Assembly (NCBI RefSeq): GCF_001512285.1
Contig: NZ_LNUV01000001.1
Coordinates: forward strand, 230,015 to 294,014
Length of the DNA stretch: 64,000 nt
Origin: Arthrobacter sp. EpRS71
GTDB lineage: Bacteria; Actinomycetota; Actinomycetes; Actinomycetales; Micrococcaceae
Direction: 5' to 3'
Below are positions 17,735 through 26,071 of this stretch, piece by piece (positions within the stretch are counted from its first letter, which is position 1; each line of letters begins with the position of its first letter). Made by a program: the position numbers and the translations under genes. The notes under the pieces are model-generated. The model was not told the DNA's origin. It made no database searches and worked only from the letters and a program-made list of their open reading frames with translations.

Positions 17735-18310
17735 ATGTCGAAAACCAAGAGAATCACCCTGGGAGTTGCAGCCGGAGCACTGGCACTGGGCGCAGGCCTG
17801 GGTGCAACCGGTATCGCGACGGCGGCCACCACACCGTCGCCGAGCGCTACCTCGTCACCCGGCACCACGTCGTCTACAGATGCGGGCACCCCGTCCGATC
17901 GTGGGTCAAAGCCAGGCGGACACGGCCCTGGCCGCGATCGGGGGCAGATAGCTGCTGAGTTGGCCACCAAGCTGGGCGTGGACGAAGCCAAGGTCACTGA
18001 AGCCTTGAAAGCGTTCCGTGAGGCGAACAAACCCACCACGCCTCCTGCCGAAGGTACGGAAGGAACCAGGCCGGACCGCACAGCGCAAGACGCTGCCCTG
18101 GCCAAGTCTCTCGCTGAATCATTGGGCGTTGACGAAGCCAAGGTCACCACGGCCCTGGAAGAAATCCGGGCCGCAGGCCAGGCGGAACGTTCGGCCGCCT
18201 TGAAAACCAAGTTGGACCAAGCGGTAACGGATGGCAAGTTGACCCAAGCCGAGGCTGACGCCGTGACCAAAGCTGTTGAAGCAGGGGTCATAGGAGGAGG
18301 CGGCCGCTAG
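17735..18310 (+). CDS. Secreted protein with duplicated GVDEAKV helix motif
   Basis: A 191-residue exported protein of unknown function. A signal peptide (residues 1-31, hydrophobic GVAAGALALGAGLGATGIA ending in ATA-A) is followed by a Ser/Thr/Pro-rich linker (32-70). Two copies of a helical motif follow, LATKLGVDEAKVTEAL (about 76-91) and LAESLGVDEAKVTTAL (126-141), and a C-terminal amphipathic region ends in Gly-rich GVIGGGGR. The linker suggests cell-wall passage or surface display. A strong TTGAGGAGAG ribosome site supports ATG 17735. It is monocistronic, followed by a clear terminator. I know similar small secreted proteins in Arthrobacter-like genomes but no assigned function. Confidence 0.75.
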   Translation: MSKTKRITLGVAAGALALGAGLGATGIATAATTPSPSATSSPGTTSSTDAGTPSDRGSKPGGHGPGRDRGQIAAELATKLGVDEAKVTEALKAFREANKPTTPPAEGTEGTRPDRTAQDAALAKSLAESLGVDEAKVTTALEEIRAAGQAERSAALKTKLDQAVTDGKLTQAEADAVTKAVEAGVIGGGGR

Positions 18311-18333
18311 GCGACCCGGAAGTCGATTGCACC

Positions 18334-18370
18334 AAAAGGGTCTCCCGGGATACAACCGGGGGACCCTTTT
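18334..18370 (+). terminator. Rho-independent terminator of the secreted-protein gene
   Basis: Stem GGGTCTCCCGG pairs with CCGGGGGACCC (11 bp with one G-T pair), loop GATACAA, followed by TTTT and preceded by AAAA, so it could work in both directions. It starts 24 bp after the stop at 18310. Confidence 0.85.
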
Positions 18371-18773
18371 CGTGTCGCCGGCAGTTGGTCTTACCGCCCA
18401 GAGCGGAACTGGCCTGTCCTCCGGGTAGCGGCGAAGCGGCTTGCCCTCGTAATGGGGGTAATCGGGGGCAAGCCATCGAGAAACCGAACATGCCCCCTTG
18501 ACCTGCGCGAACGAGAGATTGGTAGACAGCCGCAGGGGTAACAGCAGTAGTGAGAGCCAAGACTGTTAACACGGGGACAGAGAACACAGGGACAGACGCC
18601 GCCAGTAGTCGCACACCTTTTGGTCCCACGGCCCTTCCCCGCCCCCGCGGCAGACTAAGTTTCACGAGGCCACTCAGTGGGTTCCACGCGTCAACTCACT
18701 TCCTGGGCCGCCTTTGACATGCGCTGCGTTGTTCCTTGCGTTCCGGGCCGCACTCAGAAACCGACCGCGAAGA
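18371..18773. other. Non-coding stretch
   Basis: About 400 bp with no convincing gene. ORFs here are short, Pro/Arg-rich and overlapping. It joins the terminator of the secreted protein to the truncated dehydrogenase stub and may represent a deletion or recombination scar. Confidence 0.4.
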
Positions 18774-18989
18774 TCACTTCACATCCGACGTCCGAGCACA
18801 GTCCCGCAGCACCCAGCCCCTCTGGGTGGGGCTGATGTACTTTGTGTTTTCTATGTTCTGGGGGGTGTGTGGTGGTGGTTGCGTCGGGGTGTTTGTTGGG
18901 GGTCGATGTGGGGTGGACGCGGGAACGATTTCCGGGCCGATGCCATCGCCGTTCAGAACGGCCAGTCGGTACTGCTTGGATGTAGTCAC
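18774..18989 (-). pseudogene. Truncated isopropylmalate/tartrate dehydrogenase-like gene (N-terminal stub)
   Basis: The first 25 codons encode the N-terminus of an isocitrate/isopropylmalate/tartrate dehydrogenase: YRLAVLNGDGIGPEIVP matches the conserved GDGIGPEIV strand and loop. After about 18915 the frame becomes low-complexity Pro/Thr-rich sequence unlike that family and stops at 18774. The GTG start at 18989 has a proper AAGGAAA site and lies about 47 bp after the ABC ATPase stop, as if it were the fourth gene of the transport operon. The rest of the gene has been lost, by deletion or replacement. Confidence 0.7.
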
Positions 18990-19035
18990 GGTATTTCCTT
19001 TTCTTTATAACCAGGTCTCTTTGACGGACCAGGAA

Positions 19036-20166
19036 CTAGTGAATGACTGCCATGAGTTCGGCGGCGTCGGCTGAGACCACATTGGCTCGGGGGTAGAGAC
19101 GCAAGGCCTCAATGGGAACGATCAGCATCAAGTCGCCCCGATAAGTGTTGCTCTTGCTGTCTACGGCCAAGGTGCGTGCACCGTAGCGAAGCTCGTACTC
19201 ATAGCGGGAACCGACGTACGACGTCGTGAGGATTTCCACGGGAAGCCCCACATGGCCGGACGGTACAGAGTCGTCCACCGGTGCGAGGGAGGCCTTCTCC
19301 GGACGGAACGCTACGGTGACCGAGTCGCCGTCGTGCATTTCGCCGGTCAGAACGGCGGTGACCGTTTCGCCGGTGTCTTCAAGCCGGACCACCGCCCGGT
19401 CCCCGATGGTTGAGGTAATGGTGCCGTCGAGGAAGTTGGAGCGGCCGATGAAGGCGGCGACCTCGGCAGTGGCGGGGCGTTCATAGATTTCCTCGGGCGG
19501 GGCCACCTGAAGCATGTTGCCATTGGACATGACCGCGATGCGGTCACTCATGGCCAAGGCTTCCTCTTGGTCATGGGTGACGTAAACGGTGGTGATGCCG
19601 AGCTCCGACTGGAGGCGTTTGAGCCAGACCCGGGCTTGCTCGCGCAGCTTGGCGTCGAGGTTGGACAAGGGTTCGTCCAGCAGCAGGACCTTGGGTGAGT
19701 AGACAAGAGCCCGGGCCAGGGCCACGCGTTGCTGTTGGCCACCGGAGAGTTGGTGCGGGTACCTTTGCGCCAGATGCGCCAAGCCCACTTTGTCCAACGC
19801 GTCGCGGATCAGGGTTTTCTGCTCAGCCTTGGGGACCTTGCGGATGTTCAGCGGCATCGCCAGGTTCTCAGCCAGCGTCATGTGAGGCCAGAGGGCGTAG
19901 GACTGGAACACCATGCCCAGGTTGCGCTCTTCCGGTGGAACAAACTTATTGGAGGAATCGTCCACCAGGACGGTGGTACCAACGGCGATGGATCCCGACG
20001 TGGGTTGTTCCAAGCCTGCCAGACAAGACAATGTAGTGGACTTGCCACAGCCTGAGGGGCCAAGGAGGGTGAAGAACTCCCCGTCCTTGATGGTGAAGCT
20101 CACTTCGTGGAGGACAGTGATGCCTCCGAAGTCTTTGCGGAGATTCTTGACTACGACGTCAGGCAT
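19036..20166 (-). CDS. ABC transporter ATP-binding protein (PotA/FbpC-type)
   Basis: A 376-residue ATPase with a C-terminal TOBE regulatory domain. Walker A GPSGCGKST (about 36-44), signature LSGGQQQRVALARAL, Walker B VLLLDEPLSNLDAKL and the switch histidine in TVYVTHD are visible, followed from about residue 285 by the TOBE-like barrel (VTVAFRPEKASL). It energises the FbpB-type double permease encoded directly upstream; the two genes overlap by 8 bp. The set resembles iron(III), 2-aminoethylphosphonate or organophosphate importers. The substrate is not readable from sequence. Confidence 0.92.
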   Translation of the reverse strand: MPDVVVKNLRKDFGGITVLHEVSFTIKDGEFFTLLGPSGCGKSTTLSCLAGLEQPTSGSIAVGTTVLVDDSSNKFVPPEERNLGMVFQSYALWPHMTLAENLAMPLNIRKVPKAEQKTLIRDALDKVGLAHLAQRYPHQLSGGQQQRVALARALVYSPKVLLLDEPLSNLDAKLREQARVWLKRLQSELGITTVYVTHDQEEALAMSDRIAVMSNGNMLQVAPPEEIYERPATAEVAAFIGRSNFLDGTITSTIGDRAVVRLEDTGETVTAVLTGEMHDGDSVTVAFRPEKASLAPVDDSVPSGHVGLPVEILTTSYVGSRYEYELRYGARTLAVDSKSNTYRGDLMLIVPIEALRLYPRANVVSADAAELMAVIH

Positions 20167-21955
20167 CTTTCTTACCTTTCATGAGCAGGCCGGCGATGCC
20201 GACGAAGGCTGCGGTGATAGCGATTTGAATGGTGGCCAGGGCGGCCACTGATCCGGTGTTGCCCTGGACCCAGAGCTCGAGCATCGTGGTGCCAATGATG
20301 TTCGTGTCGGCAGATCCAAGGAAGATCGCCGGGGAGTATTCCTTCATCATGACCACGAAGGTCAGCACCATGGCGGCGACGAAGGCGGGGGTGAGGAGCT
20401 TGGCCAGGACGCGGATGAACATGCGCATCCAGTCCGCTCCGTTGACGCGGGCTGCGTTGTCCAGTTCTTCACCGATTTGCATGACGGCCGGGGAGATGGA
20501 ACCGAAGGCACTGGGTAGGGCGCGGAGGCCGAAGCCGATGATGATCGCCCAGATGGTGCCTTGGACGAAGGACCCCATGTTGAACGGCAGGAACGAGAAC
20601 GCCCAGAAGAGGCCAATGCCGATGATCAGGCCGGGCATGGCTTGCGGGGCCAGGGCCAAATACTCGATGACCTTGCGGTACCGGAACGTGGACCGCTTGG
20701 CGACCACCACCGCCACTACGGCCAGGACGCTGACCAGAACGGCGCCGACGCCGGCTACGATCAGGCTGTTGCGAATGGAGGCCAGGTAAACGGGGAATTC
20801 GAAGATGCGCTGGTAGTTGCCCATGGTGAGGGACTGCAAGGGGTTCTGCAGGGGCGTGAAGACCTTGGTGAAGGAGCGCATCACCAAGCCCAGGATCGGA
20901 ACCAGGGCGCCGATGACGACGTAGACGGAGATGAAGGCGACCGAGAGCCACTTGATCCAGCCCAGGTCCAGCAGACGGGGCCGGGTTGCCTTGCCACGCA
21001 CGGAGACGAACCGCTTGGCGTCCTTGAGGAGCTTGGCCTGCACGGCGACAAGGAGGATGGTCACGAGCAGGATGATGACCGACGCGGCGCCCAGGATTCC
21101 GTAGTCCGGGTCGATGGACTGGAGCCCGTTCTTGTAGAGGAACGTCGCGAAGACGGTGATGCCGACCGGCTGTCCGTAAAGCAACGGGATGGACAGGGTT
21201 TCGATGGACATGCTGAACACCAGGACCGAGCTGTAGACCATGGGTGGGCGAAGCATCGGAATAATGACTGACCAGAGGATCCTGAAGGGTCCGGCGCCTA
21301 CGGTTTGTGCCGCGCCTTCGAGCGAAGCGTCGGAGTTACGCAGGGCATTGGCGCAGAAAACGTAGGCTATCGGAGCCAGGGCCACCGCTTCAGTGATCGC
21401 CATTCCCGGGATCGTGTAGAGATCCCATGGGAGGAAACCCAGGACCCGCTTGACCTGGACACTGGCGAAGCCGGCCGGGCCATACATAGTGATCCAGCCG
21501 AACCCGAGGATCAGTGACGAGATGAAGAACGGCCACTGCATCGCGGTTCCGAAGAATTTCCGGCCGGGGATGTTAGTTCGAACGACGACGATGGCCATCG
21601 GCACTGCGATCAGCAGCGTCATAACGGTTGTCAGGACTGCGAACATTAGTGTGTTCAGTGCAACCTGGCCGAAGCCGCCTTCAGTGAAGAGCCTGGTGAA
21701 GTTCTCTGTGGTGAACAGACCGCCCTCCTCGTACAGAGGACGGTCCATCACCGACTGGTACAGCGTGGGGACCACAGGTGCAAGGACAAGGAGCGCGAGA
21801 ATGACTATCGTCGCCCAGTAGAGCAGCTGGCTGCGGTCCGCACCGAGAATCCTGCGGTACTTCGGTGCCGGGAATTCAGTTCGCGCCGGCGTCTGCGTCG
21901 GCACCTCGGCGACTTCGGGGAGTGTTTTCATGGTCTTGGTTCCAGATCCTTGCAC
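20159..21955 (-). CDS. Fused ABC permease (FbpB-type, two BPD domains)
   Basis: A 598-residue permease containing two binding-protein-dependent transport domains, about residues 90-300 and 370-590, with roughly 12 membrane helices. The ATPase-contact EAA-like loops lie near LRNSDASLEGAAQTVGAGP in the first half and GEELDNAARVNGADWMRMF in the second. This single-chain arrangement is typical of FbpB/AfuB/PhnV-like importers. It overlaps the ATPase gene by 8 bp and begins 6 bp after the binding-protein gene, so translation is coupled within one operon driven from about 23.2 kb. Confidence 0.92.
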   Translation of the reverse strand: MQGSGTKTMKTLPEVAEVPTQTPARTEFPAPKYRRILGADRSQLLYWATIVILALLVLAPVVPTLYQSVMDRPLYEEGGLFTTENFTRLFTEGGFGQVALNTLMFAVLTTVMTLLIAVPMAIVVVRTNIPGRKFFGTAMQWPFFISSLILGFGWITMYGPAGFASVQVKRVLGFLPWDLYTIPGMAITEAVALAPIAYVFCANALRNSDASLEGAAQTVGAGPFRILWSVIIPMLRPPMVYSSVLVFSMSIETLSIPLLYGQPVGITVFATFLYKNGLQSIDPDYGILGAASVIILLVTILLVAVQAKLLKDAKRFVSVRGKATRPRLLDLGWIKWLSVAFISVYVVIGALVPILGLVMRSFTKVFTPLQNPLQSLTMGNYQRIFEFPVYLASIRNSLIVAGVGAVLVSVLAVVAVVVAKRSTFRYRKVIEYLALAPQAMPGLIIGIGLFWAFSFLPFNMGSFVQGTIWAIIIGFGLRALPSAFGSISPAVMQIGEELDNAARVNGADWMRMFIRVLAKLLTPAFVAAMVLTFVVMMKEYSPAIFLGSADTNIIGTTMLELWVQGNTGSVAALATIQIAITAAFVGIAGLLMKGKKDA

Positions 21956-21961
21956 AGCGGG

Positions 21962-23140
21962 TTACTTGAGGAGGCTCTGCCAGCGGTCGGTGAATGCCTT
22001 CACCTTGTCCGCGGGGACCGACTCGTACGGGGCCATGATCACGTTGTCTTCGCCGACCTTGGACACGACGTCCTGGTAGGTGAGGGCGAACTGGACCGAC
22101 TTGACGCCATCGCGGTAGGAGGACAAACCGCCTTCAAGAACAGCCTGCTGTCCTTCCTGGGAGATGACGAAGTCCTGGAAGAGCTTGGCGGTTGCCGGGT
22201 GGGGCGCGTCAGCGGAAATACCGAGTCCACGAGGGATAACCACCGTGCCGTCCTTCGGAAGGGCGATGTCGAACAAGCCGTTGCTGTTCTTCACCACTGG
22301 GAACGCCGGAGCTGCGGTGACCAGAACCCCGGCCTTGTACTCGCCTGCAAGGACCTTTTCAGACAAGGTACCCGAGGATGTTTCCGGTCGGGAGGCAGAA
22401 AGGATGGTCTCGATGGACTCCCATGACTTCGGCTTGGCCTCGGTCAGGTTGTAGAACATCGTGAACCCGAAGGCGCCGGTAGTATCCCGGACGCCAATCA
22501 TGTTCGTGAAGTCCGCAGGCTTTGCCTTGATCTGTGCGGCCAGGCCTTCCATGCTCTCGGGCTTCTCAGTAAGGAGCGAGGTGTTGAAGGCGATGGTCTG
22601 CGGGTCCGCGGACATCGCCACCACCCCCGGAAGCAGGGAAGCGAATTCGGGAACCTTGGCCAGCTCCGGCGAGGTGTACTTGGCCAACATGCCGTCACGT
22701 GCGGCGAAGTCCGCCCACGCGCCGGCGGCGTTGGAGACGAAGACATCGGCACTGGAGGCGTTAGTAGCCTTCTCGCTCAAGGCCTTCTGGAAGACCTCAT
22801 CACTGTCCAAATTGTTCGCCGCGATCTTGGTGACGAAGGGGTACTTCTTCTTGAAGTCCCGCAGAATCGGATCCCAGTTCTCCTGATCCGTATTGGAGTA
22901 AATGGTCAGTTCGCCGCCTTCCTTCTCGGCTGCTGCCACCAGGTCCTTGTAATCGGCCGGGTAGTAATCCGGGTACTGGCCTACGGCGATGGAGTTCTCC
23001 GGGGCCGGCGTCTGTGCCGTCTCAGATCCTCCACCGCAGGCAGTCAGGCCCATCACGGCGGCGATCGCTGCTGCTGCGCCGACGGTCATGACCGTACGGC
23101 GACGGGGCCCGGTAGGCAGGGCCTTCTTGAATTCAGTCAT
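21962..23140 (-). CDS. Extracellular solute-binding lipoprotein (AfuA/FbpA-type)
   Basis: A 392-residue lipoprotein. Counting from ATG 23140, the signal peptide carries RRR at 13-15 and the lipobox GLTAC with Cys at residue 35. The mature part shows the bacterial solute-binding pattern ELTIYSNTDQENWDPILRDF, ADVFVSNAAGAWADF and a C-terminal PHPATAKLFQDFVIS. The fold is that of type II binding proteins for iron(III), phosphonates or sugar phosphates. A GGGAGAG site precedes ATG 23140, preferred to the upstream start at 23164. It is the first gene of the operon with the permease and ATPase, under the duplicated operator at 23236-23335. Confidence 0.9.
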   Translation of the reverse strand: MTEFKKALPTGPRRRTVMTVGAAAAIAAVMGLTACGGGSETAQTPAPENSIAVGQYPDYYPADYKDLVAAAEKEGGELTIYSNTDQENWDPILRDFKKKYPFVTKIAANNLDSDEVFQKALSEKATNASSADVFVSNAAGAWADFAARDGMLAKYTSPELAKVPEFASLLPGVVAMSADPQTIAFNTSLLTEKPESMEGLAAQIKAKPADFTNMIGVRDTTGAFGFTMFYNLTEAKPKSWESIETILSASRPETSSGTLSEKVLAGEYKAGVLVTAAPAFPVVKNSNGLFDIALPKDGTVVIPRGLGISADAPHPATAKLFQDFVISQEGQQAVLEGGLSSYRDGVKSVQFALTYQDVVSKVGEDNVIMAPYESVPADKVKAFTDRWQSLLK

Positions 23141-23224
23141 TGCTTCTCTCCCTTGAGGCTGCACGGCTGGTAGTGAATGGTTCCCCGTGACTAGTGATGC
23201 TCAGCCAGTGAGGCTGCTCACATA

Positions 23225-23253
23225 ATCATGAGGCTAAGTGGTCGGCCAGTCAA
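23225..23253 (-). promoter_or_regulatory. Probable promoter of the ABC importer operon
   Basis: On the minus strand, TTGACT (23253-23248) followed 17 bp later by CATGAT (23230-23225) resembles -35 and -10 hexamers. It lies 85 bp before the binding-protein start. The operator copy at 23236-23260 covers the -35 and the spacer, which suits a repressor. Confidence 0.55.
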
Positions 23254-23260
23254 CCACTTT
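23236..23260. promoter_or_regulatory. Operator copy 1, AAGTGGT-N10-ACCACTT
   Basis: A 25-bp element with inverted arms AAGTGGT and ACCACTT containing the core TGGTCGGCCA (23239-23248). It is identical to the element at 23311-23335, 75 bp away. It overlaps the probable promoter of the ABC operon and probably binds the FadR-type regulator encoded at 23433-24227. Confidence 0.75.
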
Positions 23261-23310
23261 ATTGCGGGAAGTTCTGATTGAATTTGCCTCGCACACCAAG
23301 CATGCGGCAA

Positions 23311-23335
23311 AAGTGGTCGGCCAGTCAACCACTTT
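23311..23335. promoter_or_regulatory. Operator copy 2, AAGTGGT-N10-ACCACTT
   Basis: An exact 25-bp repeat of the element at 23236-23260. Centre-to-centre distance is 75 bp, about seven helical turns, so cooperative binding or looping is possible. Confidence 0.75.
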
Positions 23336-23378
23336 GCTTGATTCGTCGGCTGTAATGCTGAAACGTGGGTTTGGGCAC

Positions 23379-23411
23379 AAAAAAGCGGGGAAGCATATGC
23401 GCTTCCCCGCT
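23379..23411 (-). terminator. Rho-independent terminator of the GntR gene
   Basis: On the minus strand: stem AGCGGGGAAGC / GCTTCCCCGCT, 11 bp perfect, 6-base loop, followed by a run of six T. It lies 22 bp after the GntR stop and separates that gene from the ABC operon. Confidence 0.9.
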
Positions 23412-23432
23412 CGGTCGGTGTCGCTGTGTCGG

Positions 23433-24227
23433 CTACTCAGCAGACTTCAGAGTGGCCATGAGGCGGCCGCTGGCGGCATCCATGTGCTCGGCCATCGAGC
23501 CCGAAGCCCCCTCGGCGTCTCCAGCAAGGATCGCCTCGTACACGGGCGTGTGCTCCGCGTGCGAACCGTCGAAAGACGTTTCAGCATCCATCACGCGATG
23601 GATCCACACACGCAATAGCGCTGCAATATTCTTGAGCATGTTCGCCAGGACCGTGTTACCCGAGGCGTCGGCGACGGCGAGGTGGAAGTCTACGTCAGCG
23701 GAGACGAAGTCCTCAGTCGTCCTGGCAACTCCCATGGCGTCAAGCGCCTTCTTGATGCGCTTGAGGTCCGCATCCGTCCTTCGAGTCGCTGCCAGGCCCG
23801 CAGTAACGCGCTCAATGTGCTGGCGGGCCTCCACGAGGTCCGACGTTCGCCGCTCGCCGAGCATCAGCCCCCACTCGATCACCCTGGGGAGGAGCTCCGA
23901 ATTGGCGTTCCGAAGGAATGTTCCCCCACCATGCCGGAATTCCACCAGCCCCAGAAGGCCCAGTGACTTGATCCCTTCGCGGACAACGGAACGCCCCACA
24001 CCAAAGGACTCGCTGAGTTGACGCTCCGACGGCAACTTTTCCCCAGGCGCCACTTGCCCCGAAAAAATGTAATCCAGTAGAGCCTTGGCCACTTCGGACG
24101 AAGCCGGCTCGGCATGAACCACACTGACGGGCTTTAGCCCGGTAACTGAGGGCGCCGCCCGCTTACGGCGGGTGGCGCGAGGGGTCGGCTCGGCAACGGC
24201 TGGGTCAGCGCTCAACGAGAACTCCAT
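23433..24227 (-). CDS. FadR-type GntR transcriptional regulator
   Basis: A regulator of about 264 residues with an N-terminal winged HTH (SGQVAPGEKLPSERQLSESF, then GVGRSVVREGIKSLGLLGLV) and a C-terminal FCD ligand-binding domain whose metal or acid-binding histidines appear in VDFHLAVADASGN and AEHMDAASGRL. FCD regulators sense organic acids. ATG 24227 overlaps the end of rraA by 23 bp; the ORF extends to 24275 but those residues lie inside the rraA frame. Operators with core TGGTCGRCCA upstream of rraA and of the ABC operon are its probable targets, giving autoregulation and control of transport. Confidence 0.88.
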   Translation of the reverse strand: MEFSLSADPAVAEPTPRATRRKRAAPSVTGLKPVSVVHAEPASSEVAKALLDYIFSGQVAPGEKLPSERQLSESFGVGRSVVREGIKSLGLLGLVEFRHGGGTFLRNANSELLPRVIEWGLMLGERRTSDLVEARQHIERVTAGLAATRRTDADLKRIKKALDAMGVARTTEDFVSADVDFHLAVADASGNTVLANMLKNIAALLRVWIHRVMDAETSFDGSHAEHTPVYEAILAGDAEGASGSMAEHMDAASGRLMATLKSAE

Positions 24228-24681
24228 CTGGATCGCAGTACACCATGGCGCCCGGCTTGATGATGACGCCAGCAAGCGTCAGCTCGACGTCAGTCTCACC
24301 TGCACCGGTTTTGGTACTTTTTCTTGGGTTGCTGCCTAATGCTTTCACACCGAGAGGAAGGCTGGAAATCGCTTCACGATCGCGGATTGCTCCATTGATG
24401 ATCACTCCGGACCAGCCATTCGAAACGGCGATCTCGGCGATCATATCGCCCATGAGCGCCCGTGAGAGCGAGCCACCCCCGTCGACCACCAAGACGGCGC
24501 CTTCGCCGGGTCCTGATACGACAGATTTGAGCAGAGCATTGTCTTCAAAGCAACGGACCGTTCTGGCCGGTCCGCTGAAGTGGGTTCTGGCGCCGAGCGA
24601 TTGGAACTGAATGGCGACGGACTGAATGTCCTCACCAAGCTCATCGTAAAGGTCGGCTGTGTTGACGGATGGTGCAGTCAT
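24205..24681 (-). CDS. rraA: RraA-family protein (RNase E regulator / 2-oxoacid aldolase fold)
   Basis: A 158-residue RraA-family protein: NTADLYDELGEDIQ, AVLVVDGGGSLSRALMGD, SGVIINGAIRDREAI and LGSNPRKSTKTGAGETDV are all conserved. E. coli RraA inhibits RNase E, while many relatives are 4-hydroxy-4-methyl-2-oxoglutarate/oxaloacetate aldolases using GDMIA and the RD motif. Given its operon with a GntR-FCD regulator and linkage to a transport operon with a 2-hydroxyacid dehydrogenase stub, an organic-acid aldolase role is at least as likely as RNA metabolism. Start ATG 24681 has an AAGGGA site. The operator TGGTCGACCA lies 49 bp upstream. Confidence 0.85.
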   Translation of the reverse strand: MTAPSVNTADLYDELGEDIQSVAIQFQSLGARTHFSGPARTVRCFEDNALLKSVVSGPGEGAVLVVDGGGSLSRALMGDMIAEIAVSNGWSGVIINGAIRDREAISSLPLGVKALGSNPRKSTKTGAGETDVELTLAGVIIKPGAMVYCDPDGVLVER

Positions 24682-24729
24682 GGATAATCCCTTCAAGTCT
24701 TACGGCCATGGTACTCCGCGATCGCTAAC

Positions 24730-24739
24730 TGGTCGACCA
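24730..24739. promoter_or_regulatory. Operator TGGTCGACCA upstream of rraA
   Basis: A perfect 10-bp palindrome that differs by one base from the TGGTCGGCCA core of the two operators before the ABC operon. It lies 49 bp before the rraA start. Confidence 0.65.
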
Positions 24740-24761
24740 CATAATGACGAAAACTTAGGAG

Positions 24762-25214
24762 TCACAGTGGTAGCGGTCGGTTCTCCACGACGTTCTTCAT
24801 GACCAGAGTGGAGCTGAGCCGCTGCACTCCCGGCAGGGCCGAGAGTTGCTCGTCGTACAGCCCCTGGAATTCCCGTACGTCCTTTGCGACGACTTGTAGC
24901 AAATAGTCAGGGTCCCCGAAGAGACGTTGCGCCCTCAGTACGTGACGGATCTCGGCGACAGCTTCTTCGAAGGCCGCCACCGTAGCCCGATCCCCGTCAC
25001 GCATGGTCACGAACACGAGTGCTTCAAACGTCAGGCCAAGGGTCCCTGCATCCAACTGCGCCCGGTATCCGCTAATGGCTTGCGACTCCTCCAAAGCACG
25101 CAACCTTCGGTGGCACGGGGAGAGGCTCAAACCCACGCGCTCAGCCAGATCCGTCAGGGACAGACGACCGTCCAACTGCAGCTCAGCAAGAATCTTCCTA
25201 TCAACCTTGTCCAT
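24762..25214 (-). CDS. Lrp/AsnC-family transcriptional regulator
   Basis: A 150-residue Lrp/AsnC protein: N-terminal HTH (MDKVDRKILAELQLDGRLSL, then TDLAERVGLSLSPCHRRLRAL) and C-terminal RAM effector domain (TFEALVFVTMRD and AVAEIRHVLRAQRLFGDPDY). It is expected to sense an amino acid and to control the divergent LysE-type exporter gene 125 bp away, a frequent pairing. The ATG at 25214 starts exactly at the conserved MDKVDRKIL, preferred to the upstream 25265. Confidence 0.92.
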   Translation of the reverse strand: MDKVDRKILAELQLDGRLSLTDLAERVGLSLSPCHRRLRALEESQAISGYRAQLDAGTLGLTFEALVFVTMRDGDRATVAAFEEAVAEIRHVLRAQRLFGDPDYLLQVVAKDVREFQGLYDEQLSALPGVQRLSSTLVMKNVVENRPLPL

Positions 25215-25338
25215 AGAGAAAATTATCGCCGCATTGGGCATCAAAGCCAAAGAACTTGGAAGCACATTCCAGTCTTACTTCCGTAAACTTCTTTGTGAAG
25301 TCCCAGACACCCGGGATTTTTACACCAGAGGAGTACGG

Positions 25339-25962
25339 ATGCCGCTTGGGACCATGGCCGCGTTTTGGGCGGTCTCTTTCCTGTTCGTGGTGACACCCGG
25401 AGCGGACTGGGCCTACGCGATCTCAGCAGGCCTCCGTCACCGGACCGTCATTCCCGCCGTTGCGGGACTGCTCACCGGACACCTCGCCGCAACCCTCATT
25501 GTGGCAGCGGGGGTTGGGGCGCTACTTGCAGGATCACCCCTGGTACTGAGCGCTCTCACTGTTGCGGGGTCCGCTTACCTGGTGTGGCTGGGACTGGGCA
25601 TGCTCAGGAACCCATCCGTCCCGCAAGCCGGCGAAAGCATCGATGGCAGCTGGGCCCGCCAGGCCATCAAGGGCGCGGGGATCAGCGGCCTGAACCCCAA
25701 AGTCTTCCTCCTGTTCCTGGCGCTCCTCCCCCAGTTCACCAATACCCACAACGCCTGGCCTATGTGGGCCCAGATTATTGTCCTTGGACTGATCCACGTC
25801 GCAAGCTGCGCGGTCATCTACATCTGCGTGGGAACCGGAGCACGCGCCGTGCTAAGGACCCGACCCAGCGCAGCCCGTTGGGTCACCCGCATATCGGGAG
25901 CCGCGATGATCCTGATCGGGATGTTCCTGCTGATCGAACAAGTCCTGCACTGGAACTCATAA
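25339..25962 (+). CDS. LysE-family amino-acid exporter
   Basis: A 207-residue LysE/RhtB-type translocator with about six membrane helices. The N-terminal FLFVVTPGADWAYAISAGLR carries the family's P-G-x-D/N motif, and GLNPKVFLLFLALLPQF is the conserved central segment. It probably exports an amino acid or analogue. The GAGGAG site at 25328-25333 points to ATG 25339; the longer open frame from 25003 runs antisense through the Lrp gene. Regulation by the divergent Lrp protein is inferred. Confidence 0.92.
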   Translation: MPLGTMAAFWAVSFLFVVTPGADWAYAISAGLRHRTVIPAVAGLLTGHLAATLIVAAGVGALLAGSPLVLSALTVAGSAYLVWLGLGMLRNPSVPQAGESIDGSWARQAIKGAGISGLNPKVFLLFLALLPQFTNTHNAWPMWAQIIVLGLIHVASCAVIYICVGTGARAVLRTRPSAARWVTRISGAAMILIGMFLLIEQVLHWNS

Positions 25963-26071
25963 AGCCCTTCCGGCAATCACCCATCATGACGAGAAAACGG
26001 AGACAATGGCAACGACGGCAGGATGAGGCGTGCGTCGGAGAGTTTCCGCCCTTGAATCAAGGCGGGCCGGA

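Noticed and set aside
20561-21271. A 236-codon ORF antisense to the fused permease
   Set aside because: Highly acidic/Gln-rich shadow translation; the opposite strand encodes a clear ABC permease.
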